From Citricoccus muralis (lineage in GTDB: Bacteria; Actinomycetota; Actinomycetes; Actinomycetales; Micrococcaceae): 64,000 nucleotides of DNA. The stretch is from NCBI RefSeq assembly GCF_029637705.1, contig NZ_CP121252.1, positions 2,232,001 to 2,296,000 on the forward strand. Direction: 5' to 3'. The position numbers and the translations under genes are program-made. The notes under the pieces are model-generated. The model saw only the letters and a program-made list of their open reading frames with translations, had not been told where the DNA came from and ran no database searches. Of the stretch, positions 18,177 through 27,522 are shown piece after piece (positions within the stretch are counted from its first letter, which is position 1; every line of letters starts with the position of its first letter).

Positions 18177-18743
18177 TCAGGTGGTCTGGTCCTGGTGCTT
18201 GCCCTCGGCGGCTTCCTCGACGAGCTTGTCGTTGAAGGCATCCAGATCGTCGGGGGTGCGGGAAGTGGTGAGTCCGGCGTCGACGACGACTTCCTGGTCC
18301 ACCCAGTCCGCGCCCGCGTTCTTCAGGTCCAGCGAAACGTTCGCCACCGAGGTCAGCGTGCGGCCCTCCGCGACTCCGGCATTGATCAGAATCCAGGGCG
18401 CGTGGCAGATCGCGGCCACCGGCTTGTGCTGGGAGAAGAATCCGCGCACGAAGCCCAGTGCGTCCTCATCCACGCGCAGAGTGTCAGCATTCAGGGTGCC
18501 GCCGGGCAGCACCAGCGAGTCGAAGTCCTCGGCGCGCGCCTCGGAGACGTGCAGGTCCACGGTGAAGGTGTCGCCGTGGTCCCAATCGCCGATCATGCCG
18601 GTGAGAGTGTCGCGCTGCGGGGAGACCAACACGGGGGTGCCACCCGCCTCCTTCACAGCTTCCCAGGGCGAGGTGAGCTCAATCTGCTCGACGCCGTTGG
18701 TGGCGAGAAAGGCGATGCGGTGTCCGGTCAGTTCTGCGGTCAT
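18177..18743 (-). CDS. PfpI/DJ-1-family class I glutamine amidotransferase-like protein
   Basis: A 188-residue protein of the DJ-1/PfpI superfamily, the usual length. The nucleophile Cys113 lies in VAAICHAPWIL, the nucleophile elbow of PfpI proteases and deglycases, followed by TSVANVSLDLKNAG and WVDQEVVVD, also typical. Members act as peptidases, glyoxalases or protein deglycases; which activity applies here is not shown by the sequence. AGGAGG precedes the ATG. It is a single-gene unit ended by the hairpin at 18117. Confidence 0.92.
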   Translation of the reverse strand: MTAELTGHRIAFLATNGVEQIELTSPWEAVKEAGGTPVLVSPQRDTLTGMIGDWDHGDTFTVDLHVSEARAEDFDSLVLPGGTLNADTLRVDEDALGFVRGFFSQHKPVAAICHAPWILINAGVAEGRTLTSVANVSLDLKNAGADWVDQEVVVDAGLTTSRTPDDLDAFNDKLVEEAAEGKHQDQTT

Positions 18744-18836
18744 GACTACCTCCTGGGGTGGTGCGGCTAGGTCATTGCGTGGTGCTATCCACGGTGCTCA
18801 GTCAAACACTGACTACCCGGGGTCAACAAGCCCCGC

Positions 18837-19760
18837 TCAACGGGTGGCTTCGAGACGGGTACGCTCTAAGTCGACGTCGAAATTCGCTTGCGGCCATTCC
18901 AGGTTCTTCGCACCCAATCGTTCGAGGAGCAGCTGCTGGACGGCGAGGCGGGCGTACCACTTCCGGTCGGCAGGAATCACGAACCAAGGAGCCTCGGGCT
19001 TGTCGGTCTCCTGCAGGGCGATCTGGTAGGCCTCACGGTAGGCGTCCCACTTCTCGCGGGCGTCGACGTCGTCGGAGGTGAATTTCCAGTGCTTCCGCGG
19101 GTTGTCCAGCCGGGCCAAGAGGCGATGGTACTGCTCGTCCTTGCCCAGGTGCAGCAGCACCTTGATCACGTCGGTACCGTTGCCGGCCAGGTCCTTTTCG
19201 AACTGGCGGATGGAACCATAGCGTCGCTGCAATCGGGAGGGTGGGATGAGCTCTTCGACGCGGTGCACTAAGACATCTTCGTAGTGGGAGCGGTCGAACA
19301 CCGCGACCTCCCCGTGGCGCGGGGTGTGTTTGCGAATCCGCCAGAGGAAGTCGTGCTGCAGCTCCTCGGCGGTCGGTTTCTTGAACCCGACCTGGTGGAC
19401 GCCCTGCGGGTCCATGGCGCCGATGACGTGGCGCATCACGCCACCCTTGCCGGAGGTGTCCATCCCCTGGATGACCAGCAGCACCGAGGTGCGCAGGCCG
19501 GCACCGACGGCGTTGGCGAAGAGCAGTTCCTGCAGCTCGGAGAGCCGTGCGGAGTCCTCGGCCAGGCGACGCTGACCGTGCTTTTTCTTGCCCTCGAACC
19601 CGGGGGTGGCGCGGGTGTCCAGACCGGCGAGGTCGCGCAGCGCCCCAGCGTCGTCGAACGCGTACGAACGCAGGGCGGCGTGGAAGGGACCGAGTCCAGC
19701 GACCTCGGCAATGTCTTTGGGGGTGCCCTCGGTGGTCTCGGGGCGCGGCTCAGCGCTCAC
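18837..19760 (-). CDS. ppk2: PPK2-family polyphosphate kinase
   Basis: Polyphosphate:nucleotide phosphotransferase of the PPK2 family, 307 residues. Walker A GMDTSGKGG is at residues 99-107, Walker B FDRSHYEDVL near 155, and the lid region KDLAGNGTDVIKVLLHLGKDEQ follows (the part LAGNGTDVIKVLLHL is diagnostic). Such enzymes use polyphosphate to phosphorylate nucleotides or AMP/ADP. The start overlaps the end of the aminotransferase gene by 11 bases, so the two are probably co-transcribed although they share no obvious pathway. Confidence 0.92.
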   Translation of the reverse strand: MSAEPRPETTEGTPKDIAEVAGLGPFHAALRSYAFDDAGALRDLAGLDTRATPGFEGKKKHGQRRLAEDSARLSELQELLFANAVGAGLRTSVLLVIQGMDTSGKGGVMRHVIGAMDPQGVHQVGFKKPTAEELQHDFLWRIRKHTPRHGEVAVFDRSHYEDVLVHRVEELIPPSRLQRRYGSIRQFEKDLAGNGTDVIKVLLHLGKDEQYHRLLARLDNPRKHWKFTSDDVDAREKWDAYREAYQIALQETDKPEAPWFVIPADRKWYARLAVQQLLLERLGAKNLEWPQANFDVDLERTRLEATR

Positions 19761-20976
19761 GGTATTCCTCCAGGAAGTCGGCGATCCGCCCGATACCCTC
19801 CTCTAGGTCGTCCACCGACGGCAGAGTCACCAGACGGAAGTGGTCGGTGTTCGGGTAGTTGAACGCTCCGCCGTGGGAGACCAGGATCTTTTCCTGACGC
19901 AGCAGCTCGATGACGAACTTCTCGTCGTCGTCGATGGGGTAGATCTCCGGGTCCAGCTTCGGGAACAGATAGAGCGCGCCGTGGGCGGGCTGCACAGAGA
20001 CCCCGGGAATGTCGGAAAGCAGCTTTTGGGCCAGGTTGCGCTGTTCGAGCAGACGGCCACCGGGCAGGAGCAGGTCGTTGATGGACTGGTAGCCGCCCAG
20101 CGCAGTCTGGATGGCGTGCTGGGCGGGAACGTTGGCGCACATGCGCATGTTGGCCAGCAGGGTGAGCCCCTCCAAGAAGTCCTCGGCGCGGTGCTTCGGC
20201 CCGGACACGGCCACCCAGCCGGAACGGTACCCGGCCACCCGGTACGCCTTGGAGAGTCCGGAGAAGGTGAGGGTGAAGACGTCGTCGGAGAGGCCGGCGA
20301 GGTTGATGTGGCGGGCGCCGTCGTAGGTGATCTTTTCGTAGATTTCGTCGGCCATCAGCACCAGATTGTTGCGCCGGGCCAGGTCGGTGATCTCCATCAG
20401 GGTCTGCCGGGAGTACACCGCACCGGTGGGGTTGTTGGGGTTGATCACGACAATGCCCTTGGTGCGCTCGGTGATCAGCGACTCCAGGTGCTCAATGTCC
20501 GGGGCCCAGCCTTCTTCCTCCACGCACCGGTAGTGCACGGCCCTGCCGCCGGCCAGGGTGGTGGCACCGGTCCACAGCGGGTAATCCGGTGAAGGAATCA
20601 GCACCTCGTCGCCGTCGTCCAACAGCGCGGTGAGCACCATGGAGATCATCTCGGAGACACCGTTGCCGATGTAGACGTCGTCGACCGTGATGTCGCGGAT
20701 GCCACGGGACTCGTAGTACTGGGAGACGGCGGTGCGAGCCGAGTAGATGCCGCGGGAGTCGGAGTACCCCTGGGCGTGCGGCAGGTTCGAGTACATGTCC
20801 TTCAGGATCGCCTCGGGGGCTTCGAATCCGAAGGGTGCCGGGTTGCCGATGTTGAGCTTCATGATGCGGTGGCCGGCCGCCTCCAGGCGCTGCGCCTCCT
20901 CCAGAATCGGACCGCGCACGTCATAGCGGACGTTGAGCAGCTTGGAAGATTGCGTGAAGTGCTTGCCTGGTTTCAT
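19750..20976 (-). CDS. alaA: Pyridoxal-phosphate aminotransferase, alanine type
   Basis: A class I/II aminotransferase of 408 residues, probably making alanine from pyruvate and glutamate. Characteristic blocks are NIGNPAPFGFEAPEAI, GYSDSRGIYSAR, the PLP-ring aspartate region VVINPNNPTGAVYSR and LMADEIYEKITYDG. The PLP lysine is Lys243 in FSGLSKAYRVAGYRSGW. These match AlaA (YfbQ) closely. The start MKPGKHFTQSSKL at 20976 fits the family; the frame is open further upstream but would overlap the lipoprotein gene. The gene symbol is by resemblance; related aminotransferases differ mainly in substrate. Confidence 0.9.
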   Translation of the reverse strand: MKPGKHFTQSSKLLNVRYDVRGPILEEAQRLEAAGHRIMKLNIGNPAPFGFEAPEAILKDMYSNLPHAQGYSDSRGIYSARTAVSQYYESRGIRDITVDDVYIGNGVSEMISMVLTALLDDGDEVLIPSPDYPLWTGATTLAGGRAVHYRCVEEEGWAPDIEHLESLITERTKGIVVINPNNPTGAVYSRQTLMEITDLARRNNLVLMADEIYEKITYDGARHINLAGLSDDVFTLTFSGLSKAYRVAGYRSGWVAVSGPKHRAEDFLEGLTLLANMRMCANVPAQHAIQTALGGYQSINDLLLPGGRLLEQRNLAQKLLSDIPGVSVQPAHGALYLFPKLDPEIYPIDDDEKFVIELLRQEKILVSHGGAFNYPNTDHFRLVTLPSVDDLEEGIGRIADFLEEYRER

Positions 20977-21046
20977 GGTTTCTCGCTTTGGACGTGGGTG
21001 GCGGTGATGCGCGCGGCATCGTGTTGATTCTGTCAAACGCGGACGG

Positions 21047-22117
21047 CTAGAACCAGCCATCGGGTGCGTCAATGAGCTGCTGGTCGAACAACCAATAGCG
21101 GGCGGTGGTGGAAGCGTCGAGGTCCAAGGCGGCAGAGTCGGCGTGCTGGTGAATGCGGGTGAGCTCGGTGAGCTGTTCGCCGTCGAGTCGGGAGGCCAGC
21201 GTGGAGACGGCGTTGGGGACCGGCTCACCGATCGCCTCGGTGGCGGTATTGAGGGCGTCGGCATCGCCAAGAAGGAGGAACCGGCCTTCGGGCAGCAGCT
21301 GCTCGGAATCCTGCAGGGTAGCGAATCCAAGGTCAGCAATGCGCGGGTCGGCCCCATAGAGCAGCCCGGCGGCGTCGGGGGTCGTGAGCAGGTGCTCGAC
21401 GGTGGCGGCGGTGGGATCAGTGGTGGAGCTGGGAGCGGCCTCGCCGTCGGAGGGGGCGTCGACCGTGCAGCCCAGGTCCTCCAGGTTCTCGACGACGAGG
21501 CCGGCCAGTGCAGGGGCCACGGCGCCCACATTCCAGTCGAGTTCGGGACAGATGTTGTTGGCGGTGACTTCCGAGCGTTCGGGTTCCCCGGAATCGGTGA
21601 GCCCGTCAAGCACACCCTGGCCGGCGGAGCCACGCTGCTCCGGGTTCAGATCGGACACGGATTCGAGTCCGTAGAAGCTCGCGGTGGCGACGCTGGTCAC
21701 CAGGTTCAGCCGCAGGGTCCCCGGGGTTTCGGCAAGCACCTCCTGTCTGGAATCCTCCAGGTAGGTCTCAACGTCCGTGGACACGGAAAACTCGTCATCC
21801 GTGGAGCCGCTGGAGTCGGTGTGCTCGGCCGCGGCCAGGGCAAGCGAATTCACGACGGCGATGTCGGTGCCGGACTGCGAGCGCCAGGGCTCAGCCACCG
21901 TGTTGACGGTCACAGTGGCACCCTGATCGCGCAGATACTCGGCCAGGGCGTGCCCCACCGCCTGATCCAGGGCGGCCGGGGCGGCGGCGATGTACAGGGT
22001 AGGTGCCGGCTCGGCCGAGGGTTCGGGCTCGGGTTCGCCGGCGCATCCGGCGAGCAGCAGCGTACTGAGTCCGGCCAGGACCAGCAGTCGGGCCGGTGCG
22101 GGAACCGTCGCACTCAT
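21047..22117 (-). CDS. Lipoprotein, possible OpuAC-like substrate-binding protein
   Basis: The 356-residue product has a lipoprotein signal peptide with lipobox LLAGC (Cys25), then a Glu/Pro-rich linker. The remainder has a two-lobe look: alternating beta/alpha predicted segments, with [16 protein letters not shown] and [19 protein letters not shown] near the end, which resemble the closing part of quaternary-amine (ProX/OpuAC) binding proteins. No transporter genes adjoin it, so the ligand is unknown. The start overlaps the Nudix gene stop by 4 bases. Confidence 0.65.
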   Translation of the reverse strand: MSATVPAPARLLVLAGLSTLLLAGCAGEPEPEPSAEPAPTLYIAAAPAALDQAVGHALAEYLRDQGATVTVNTVAEPWRSQSGTDIAVVNSLALAAAEHTDSSGSTDDEFSVSTDVETYLEDSRQEVLAETPGTLRLNLVTSVATASFYGLESVSDLNPEQRGSAGQGVLDGLTDSGEPERSEVTANNICPELDWNVGAVAPALAGLVVENLEDLGCTVDAPSDGEAAPSSTTDPTAATVEHLLTTPDAAGLLYGADPRIADLGFATLQDSEQLLPEGRFLLLGDADALNTATEAIGEPVPNAVSTLASRLDGEQLTELTRIHQHADSAALDLDASTTARYWLFDQQLIDAPDGWF

Positions 22118-22560
22118 TCGCTGGGCACCGTCCGGTTCTCGAGCTGGGCCAGGGCGTAGCTAACGAACGTGGAGTGCCGGTGCTGACCCAGCTCTGACAG
22201 CGGGAACCAGGCGGCGTCGATGGAGGATCCGTCCGTTTCCGGCCGCAGGTCCCCGGAAACCACCGTGGCGGTGTAGAGAGTGCGGTGCATCATCAGGGCG
22301 CGGCCCTCGGCGCTCAGCCGTTGCTCGGCCGGAATGGTGTAGGTGGACACGCTGAGCAGGGAGTCGAGCCGCACCTGGTAGCCGGTTTCTTCAGAAACTT
22401 CGCGCCGACAGGCTTCCTCGGGCTGTTCGCCGAATTCGATGCCACCCCCGGGTAGCGTCCACACCTTCTCGACCGGTCCATCCCAGAGACTGAGCAGGAT
22501 CGCGTCGTCGCGCACGATCAGGGCATAGGCTCCGGGACGCCAGTCGAAGGTCATGGGCAC
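22114..22560 (-). CDS. NUDIX hydrolase
   Basis: A small (148-residue) Nudix enzyme with a complete Nudix box from Gly39 to Gly60 (G-x5-E-x7-REVSEETG). All catalytic positions are present. The protein has only the core fold without extra domains, so the nucleoside-diphosphate substrate cannot be predicted. An alternative start two codons later (MTFDWRPG) is possible. It is coupled to the downstream lipoprotein gene by an ATGA overlap, an unexplained pairing. Confidence 0.92.
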   Translation of the reverse strand: MPMTFDWRPGAYALIVRDDAILLSLWDGPVEKVWTLPGGGIEFGEQPEEACRREVSEETGYQVRLDSLLSVSTYTIPAEQRLSAEGRALMMHRTLYTATVVSGDLRPETDGSSIDAAWFPLSELGQHRHSTFVSYALAQLENRTVPSE

Positions 22561-22612
22561 AGTCTAGTAGCTCTCGGGTTCGATCCCGGCTGTGACGACG
22601 CACTAGACTGGG

Positions 22613-24469
22613 ATGACCATGACCGAGCCACAGAACCGCACCGGCGCGCCCGACGATTCCGCCGCCGGAGAGGTGTCCACCCGCCTGAACGGCTTACTGC
22701 GTAGCATCGATGAGGCCCCGCTGTGGAGTCAGGAGACGGCGGATACCGCGCCGGGCTGGCTGGATCTGGCCCATGAGGCCGCTTATGCCGACGATCAGCC
22801 CCGGGCCCGGCGCGCCGTGCAATCCGGGCTCAAGGCCCCGGGCAGCGAGCGCCCCGAACACCGCCTGGCCCTGTACCGCACCCTGGCTACCGTGCTGGCC
22901 GCCTCCGGCGAGAACCCGGAGGATGCGGTCCGCGCCCGTGCGGCCGTGCTGCGCGAAGTGGGCCAGCCGCATCAGGCGGAACTGGAAGTGCAGCTCGGGG
23001 CCATGTTGCTGCGCGAACCGGAGTCGTTCGATGCCTCCGTGTTGGCCGGGGTGGTGGAGCAGGAGCGCGACGTCGACCCCCGTGACACCGTGTTGGTGGA
23101 TGCCTTGGTCGCCCTCTCGGTGGCCCGCGTCGAAGAACAGCGGGCCGAAGAAGCCGTCGACCTGTTACGCGAAGCCTTGCGCGCCCTGGATGCCCGGGTC
23201 GCCGCCCACGCCGTGGTGTCCTCGGGTCAGCGCATTTCGGTCACCATGTTCTTGGCCCACGTACTGCTGATGCATCAGGACGGCGACGCCGCGGCCGCCA
23301 CCGCCACCGAGCTGCTGGAGTCGGGCTGCAACCGTGCGGTGCGGGCCGCGATGTGGATGGTGCGCGCCGTGGTGGCCCAGCAGTCAGGCTCCTGGGACGA
23401 CGCCGCCGAATATGCGCTGCGCTCCTGCGAGCTCTACGCCCGGTTGGGCGTGCGCCCCGGGGCTGCCTCCGCTGCCGGACTATTGGCTACCGTGAGTCAG
23501 ACCGCCGGGCAGAACCACCAAGCCGTGCTGGCCTGGCGGCTGGCCATGCAGCAAGCGGAGCAGGGCGAGATCTCGGAGTCCATTGCGCTCGGTCTGGCTC
23601 TGGGGCACCAGCTGCTGGAGGTGGAGGATTTCCGCGAGGCCGAAGAGGTGCTCACGGGTCTGGTGCGCCGTGCCGAAATTATGGACGATTCGATCGCCCT
23701 GGGCCGGGCGCTGGTGGATTTGGGGCACGCCCTGCGGCACCAGGACCGCGCGCAGGAGACCCTTGAGCACTGGGACCGCGCCGCCGACCTCTTCACCGAA
23801 CTGGACTTCCTGGAGGAGGCCGCCCGCGTGCAGCTGGCCACCGGGGCGCTGCTCTCCCGCGAACAGCGCCAAGACGAAGCCGTGGTCCGGCTGACCCGGG
23901 CCGTGGAAATCGCCCGCCGGCTGGAGCGTTCCGAGGCCGGGGTACTCCCCCAGGCCCTGCACGCCCTGGGCCATGTGCTTTCCGAACGCGGCGACACCGA
24001 CGGCGTGCGACTGCTGGACGAAGCTATTGAACTCGCGAAATCCGCCTCCGCCGACTGGCATCACGCCGACTACACCGATACCCGGGCCCGGGCGCTCTGG
24101 GCGCTGCACGACGGCCCGGCGGCGGTCTCCACCGCGCTGACCGCGGCTGATCTGTACGCTGCCTCCAATGATCGCACCGCCGCCCAGCAGGCGGAGCTCT
24201 TCGCCGCCCACGTGCTGCTGGAACAGAGCAAAGCCTACGAAGCCGCCTCGCTGTTCCGGTTGCTGGCCGACGATGGCTCGACCGCGGCCTCGGTACGCAT
24301 GGCGGCGTGGCTGGGCCTGGCCCAAGCGCTGGAACTCACCGAGGATGAGCCGGGTGCCGCCGAAGCCAAGCAGCGCGCCGAAGAGATTGCCGCAGAGCTG
24401 ACTGATGACGATGCCGAAAACCCCGACCCTACCGACGGCGCAGGCGACTCCGATGCACCGCAGCCCTAG
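22613..24469 (+). CDS. Large TPR-like repeat protein of unknown function
   Basis: The 618-residue product is almost wholly alpha-helical and Ala/Glu/Arg-rich, with repeating helix pairs such as QTAGQNHQAVLAWRLAMQQA, FREAEEVLTGLVRRAEIM and DRAQETLEHWDRAADLF that match degenerate tetratricopeptide repeats from about residue 60 to 590. No signal peptide, membrane helix or catalytic motif is visible, so it is probably a cytoplasmic scaffold. The last 25 residues are acidic. It is divergent from the Nudix gene and overlaps the convergent phosphotransferase-like gene by 4 bases. Similar long TPR proteins occur in Micrococcaceae, but I know of no assigned function. Confidence 0.8.
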   Translation: MTMTEPQNRTGAPDDSAAGEVSTRLNGLLRSIDEAPLWSQETADTAPGWLDLAHEAAYADDQPRARRAVQSGLKAPGSERPEHRLALYRTLATVLAASGENPEDAVRARAAVLREVGQPHQAELEVQLGAMLLREPESFDASVLAGVVEQERDVDPRDTVLVDALVALSVARVEEQRAEEAVDLLREALRALDARVAAHAVVSSGQRISVTMFLAHVLLMHQDGDAAAATATELLESGCNRAVRAAMWMVRAVVAQQSGSWDDAAEYALRSCELYARLGVRPGAASAAGLLATVSQTAGQNHQAVLAWRLAMQQAEQGEISESIALGLALGHQLLEVEDFREAEEVLTGLVRRAEIMDDSIALGRALVDLGHALRHQDRAQETLEHWDRAADLFTELDFLEEAARVQLATGALLSREQRQDEAVVRLTRAVEIARRLERSEAGVLPQALHALGHVLSERGDTDGVRLLDEAIELAKSASADWHHADYTDTRARALWALHDGPAAVSTALTAADLYAASNDRTAAQQAELFAAHVLLEQSKAYEAASLFRLLADDGSTAASVRMAAWLGLAQALELTEDEPGAAEAKQRAEEIAAELTDDDAENPDPTDGAGDSDAPQP

Positions 24470-25728
24470 TGCGGTGGAGCGACCAGAGATTCGATGATCT
24501 GCAGGCGTTGCAGGGCCAGTTCGCGGGCGTGATGCCGGGCGGCTTCGGCGCGCGGAGTACCCCTCAGCACCGGGTCCGGCGGCAGCAGGGTGCACACCAC
24601 CGCGGCGGTGCGCAGCGCCAGGTCGTGCGGTGACACCGCGTCCGACCCGGCCGCCGGTCCGGTGATCGAGGCGGACAGCCGCTCCCGCAGCTCCCGCAGC
24701 TCCGTGGTCGCGTTCCGGTAGCGGGGATCCACGGTGGGGAGCACAGACAGGTGCGCCAGCAGGCAGGCGGCGTCGTCGATTCGGTGCCCGGGGCCCACCC
24801 CGTCTACGTCGAGCAACCCGGTGAGCGCTCCCCCGTCGAACAGTAAGTGCGCCTCGTAGAGATCCCCGTGCACGGGCACCAACGGGCCCGGATCCTGCCG
24901 TTGCAGCCCGGAGTGAATCTTTTCCAGCACGGTGTCCCAGCGGCGTTGCTGATCGGTCAGTAGCGGGTGGGTGCGCGGGGCGAGATCGCTCAGGCGTGCG
25001 GCCCAGCCTGGGCGGGTCGGCAGGTCCAGCACCGTGGCGGGCAGCCGATCCAACACGCCGAGAATCTGCTGCGCGTCGTCCTCACGGGTACGGTGGTGCA
25101 CCAGGCGCGAGGCCAGCGAGCGGCCGGCCAGACCCCCCAGGGCCACCATCCCGAGTTCGGGTGCGGCGAGTACCGGGGCCACGGGCACGTCCGCCTCACT
25201 GAGTAGCCGGTGGCGCAACACGGTGGCTGCTGCGACGTCGTCGGGCAACACCTTCAGGTAGATACTGCGCGCCGGGGTCTGGGCGGTAGCACCCACATCC
25301 GCACGCAGGACCGCTCGACGCAGCGGCCGGTAGCTGATCATCCGTAACGCCAACAGGGGCTCAAACAGGGGTTCAGCACCGATCAGGCGGCGCAGATGTT
25401 CCGGGTCGACGGCACGGGCGAGTCCGGGCAACCGGGGATCATGCGGATGCATCCAGAGCGACCAGCGGATTCCGTGCAGCATGTCCGTGCCGGCCACGGT
25501 GCCCGCGGGCAGCTCCGCGGTGGTGAGCCCCACGTGCCGTTCCGTCTCGCCGGACCCACCGGTGCGCACATGGGCTTCGATGAGCAGGGTGGTGGCGGAG
25601 CCGGTGCGATCGACCTCGCGCAGGCTCCATCGGTTCAGGGTGTGGCCGAGGCGTCCGAGCAGACGTCCCAGTACCGTGTCGAGATCCCCGGGGTGGAGGC
25701 CGGGATCAGATGGCTCGACGGCGTTCAA
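24466..25728 (-). CDS. Aminoglycoside phosphotransferase (APH)-fold protein
   Basis: A 420-residue kinase-like protein. The catalytic loop VHGDLYEAHLLF holds Asp289 and the metal-binding site is LLDVDGVGPGHRIDD near 305-317; YLKVLP around 157-162 is the likely nucleotide-binding lysine strand. The N-terminal 150 residues are extra. APH-fold proteins phosphorylate small molecules such as sugars, choline or antibiotics; nothing here points to one substrate, and a housekeeping role is more likely than drug resistance. The start is TTG at 25728, overlapping the upstream gene by 23 bases; a later start is possible. Confidence 0.78.
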   Translation of the reverse strand: MNAVEPSDPGLHPGDLDTVLGRLLGRLGHTLNRWSLREVDRTGSATTLLIEAHVRTGGSGETERHVGLTTAELPAGTVAGTDMLHGIRWSLWMHPHDPRLPGLARAVDPEHLRRLIGAEPLFEPLLALRMISYRPLRRAVLRADVGATAQTPARSIYLKVLPDDVAAATVLRHRLLSEADVPVAPVLAAPELGMVALGGLAGRSLASRLVHHRTREDDAQQILGVLDRLPATVLDLPTRPGWAARLSDLAPRTHPLLTDQQRRWDTVLEKIHSGLQRQDPGPLVPVHGDLYEAHLLFDGGALTGLLDVDGVGPGHRIDDAACLLAHLSVLPTVDPRYRNATTELRELRERLSASITGPAAGSDAVSPHDLALRTAAVVCTLLPPDPVLRGTPRAEAARHHARELALQRLQIIESLVAPPH

Positions 25729-26719
25729 GCACCTTGTCCAAATCGAGGCGGCGGTGGGCGCGCGCGGCCAACTGTGCCTGGTATTCGGCAGAGACGCCGT
25801 CCTTGAGCTGCACGTTCGGGGACACCACCGGCTCGGCTTCGGGCTCGATCGGCTCCGGCTCCGGACGCGTCACCTCGGCGGCATCGAGGTACATGGGACG
25901 CGGCACTCGGGCCACGGCCGGACGTTCGTCTTCCGCCGTGCCCTCGAGTAAGCCCTCGGAGTCGGTCTCTGCCGTCGCGACTGGCCGCGCGGTAGCCTCC
26001 GCGGCCTGCATCGCTACCGCAGTGTCGGCATCGCGCTCTGCAGATTCGGGGGCAACGGTCTCCGGCTGATGGTCGAAGACGGGGGCATCACGGTGCGTGA
26101 CGACTTTCTCAGCAGTCCCCGCAGGCGCCGTCCGGACGTGCACGGGCTGACTCGGGTTGGCGGCCTCGGCGAAAGCGTCTTCCACGCGCTGGGCACGACG
26201 ACGGCGCTGATCGCGCAGGGCGAGTCCGCGCAGGGTGGCCAGCGACCCCACGACCACCAGCAGAGAGATCCCGGCCACGGTCACGGTGGCGGCACCAAAG
26301 GCGGACGCGATTCCGGTCACCAGGAAGGTACCCAGGGCGAGCACCGCCACGAGGAAGACGGCGGTGCGACCCCAGCGCACAGTCATTCTCGGAGTCGGGC
26401 CTTCGGCGTGCCCTTCCGTCGATGCGGAACGGTGCGGGGTGCTCGGTGCCATGGTGTTCCTCCGGATGCTGCCTGGGGTGGACGTGCTCGGCCGGGACCG
26501 AGTCTCAGCGCGGCGTTCCATGCGAGACGCCCACTGGCGACGTCGTCGTACCACCCGGTCGCGCAGACTCGGTGCGATCTGCAGTTCCTGTCGGGAGACC
26601 AACAGCATCCAGGTCAGCACAGCCACCAGCACCAGCATGGCGGTGGGGACGCGGACGTCCGGAAGCGCGCCGAGCGCCGAAGCGAGCGACTCTTCCAGTT
26701 CCTGAATACGATGGTCCAC
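25706..26719 (-). CDS. Conserved membrane protein of unknown function
   Basis: Unrecognised family. The 337-residue product has one hydrophobic helix near 27-43, an Arg-rich linker, then two adjacent helices at about 120-140 and 145-165, and a C-terminal half that is charged, low-complexity (Ala/Glu/Thr/Val) and likely cytoplasmic, ending in RAHRRLDLDKVLERRRAI. The basic DQRRRRAQR after the third helix supports a cytoplasmic C terminus. It is followed by the APH-like gene with a 23-base overlap, so the two are probably co-transcribed. Confidence 0.75.
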   Translation of the reverse strand: MDHRIQELEESLASALGALPDVRVPTAMLVLVAVLTWMLLVSRQELQIAPSLRDRVVRRRRQWASRMERRAETRSRPSTSTPGSIRRNTMAPSTPHRSASTEGHAEGPTPRMTVRWGRTAVFLVAVLALGTFLVTGIASAFGAATVTVAGISLLVVVGSLATLRGLALRDQRRRRAQRVEDAFAEAANPSQPVHVRTAPAGTAEKVVTHRDAPVFDHQPETVAPESAERDADTAVAMQAAEATARPVATAETDSEGLLEGTAEDERPAVARVPRPMYLDAAEVTRPEPEPIEPEAEPVVSPNVQLKDGVSAEYQAQLAARAHRRLDLDKVLERRRAI

Positions 26720-26814
26720 GTCTCAACGGTACTCACTGCGAATCACACCGTTGTGATTCATCCGGGTGTGTCGCTGAGTTTGGCCCAGAATCAGGCCAAG
26801 AATCGGCGAGCGGA

Positions 26815-27471
26815 TCATCTGCGCAGCTGGGCCAGTAGCCCGCCCGGTGGCACGTCCTCCAGGGTGAGGGCGTACGTATCGTGATCTTCCCAGGCGCCGT
26901 TGATGTGCAGGTAGTTCCGGCGCACCCCTTCGTGACGGAAGCCGAGCTTGTCCACCACCCGGTGGCTGGGCCCGTTGCGGGGCACAATGTTGATCTCCAC
27001 CCGGTGGAGCCTGGCCCGGCTGAACAGGTAGTCCACCACCATGGCCACGGCACGCGGCATCAGTCCGCGCCCGGCCACGTCTCGGTCGATCCAGTAGCCA
27101 ATGCTGGCCGATTGTGCGGCCCCGCGCATGACATGGGAGACCACCAGTTGGCCGATGATCCGCGGCCGGGCACCCACCGGGGCGTCGTCGTCGCGCAGAC
27201 ACAACAACCATGGATACCCGCCCCCGGCGGCGGCGTCGCGATTCAGGGTGCGCACCATCTCCCGGAATGACCGCGGGGCGCGGGAGGGGTCCGGGGTGGT
27301 GGCGTCCCAGGGGGTGAGCCATGCTGCATTGCGCTGGCGCACCGCGTCCCATTCGTCCCGGTCACGGGCGCGAAAGGGACGCAGCACCAGCTCACCGTGC
27401 TCGAGCGTGACCGGCCACGCCCCGGAGAGATGGTCGAACGGTCCGGCGTCTCGACTCATATACTCGAGCAT
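26815..27471 (-). CDS. GNAT acetyltransferase, RimJ/RimL type
   Basis: A 218-residue GCN5-related N-acetyltransferase. LVLRPFRARDRDEWDAVRQ opens the domain, the acetyl-CoA site is in SIGYWIDRDVAGRGLMPRA, and IVPRNGPSHRVVDKLGF ends it, the pattern of ribosomal-protein alanine acetyltransferases. Actinobacterial relatives often acetylate other proteins or small molecules, so the substrate is open. The ATG at 27471 is chosen for the GGGGGTG six bases upstream; ATG 27459 is an alternative. It diverges from the 5-formyl-THF cyclo-ligase gene across 51 bases. Confidence 0.9.
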   Translation of the reverse strand: MLEYMSRDAGPFDHLSGAWPVTLEHGELVLRPFRARDRDEWDAVRQRNAAWLTPWDATTPDPSRAPRSFREMVRTLNRDAAAGGGYPWLLCLRDDDAPVGARPRIIGQLVVSHVMRGAAQSASIGYWIDRDVAGRGLMPRAVAMVVDYLFSRARLHRVEINIVPRNGPSHRVVDKLGFRHEGVRRNYLHINGAWEDHDTYALTLEDVPPGGLLAQLRR

Positions 27472-27522
27472 AGTCACCCCCACCGGCACCGTTGAAACAG
27501 ACGCATCGCTTGAGAGGTCACC

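Noticed and set aside
24466-25728. Possible antibiotic-resistance phosphotransferase
   Set aside because: Only the general APH catalytic loop is seen; the protein is long, with an extra N-terminal region, and lies among housekeeping genes, so a resistance label is not supported.
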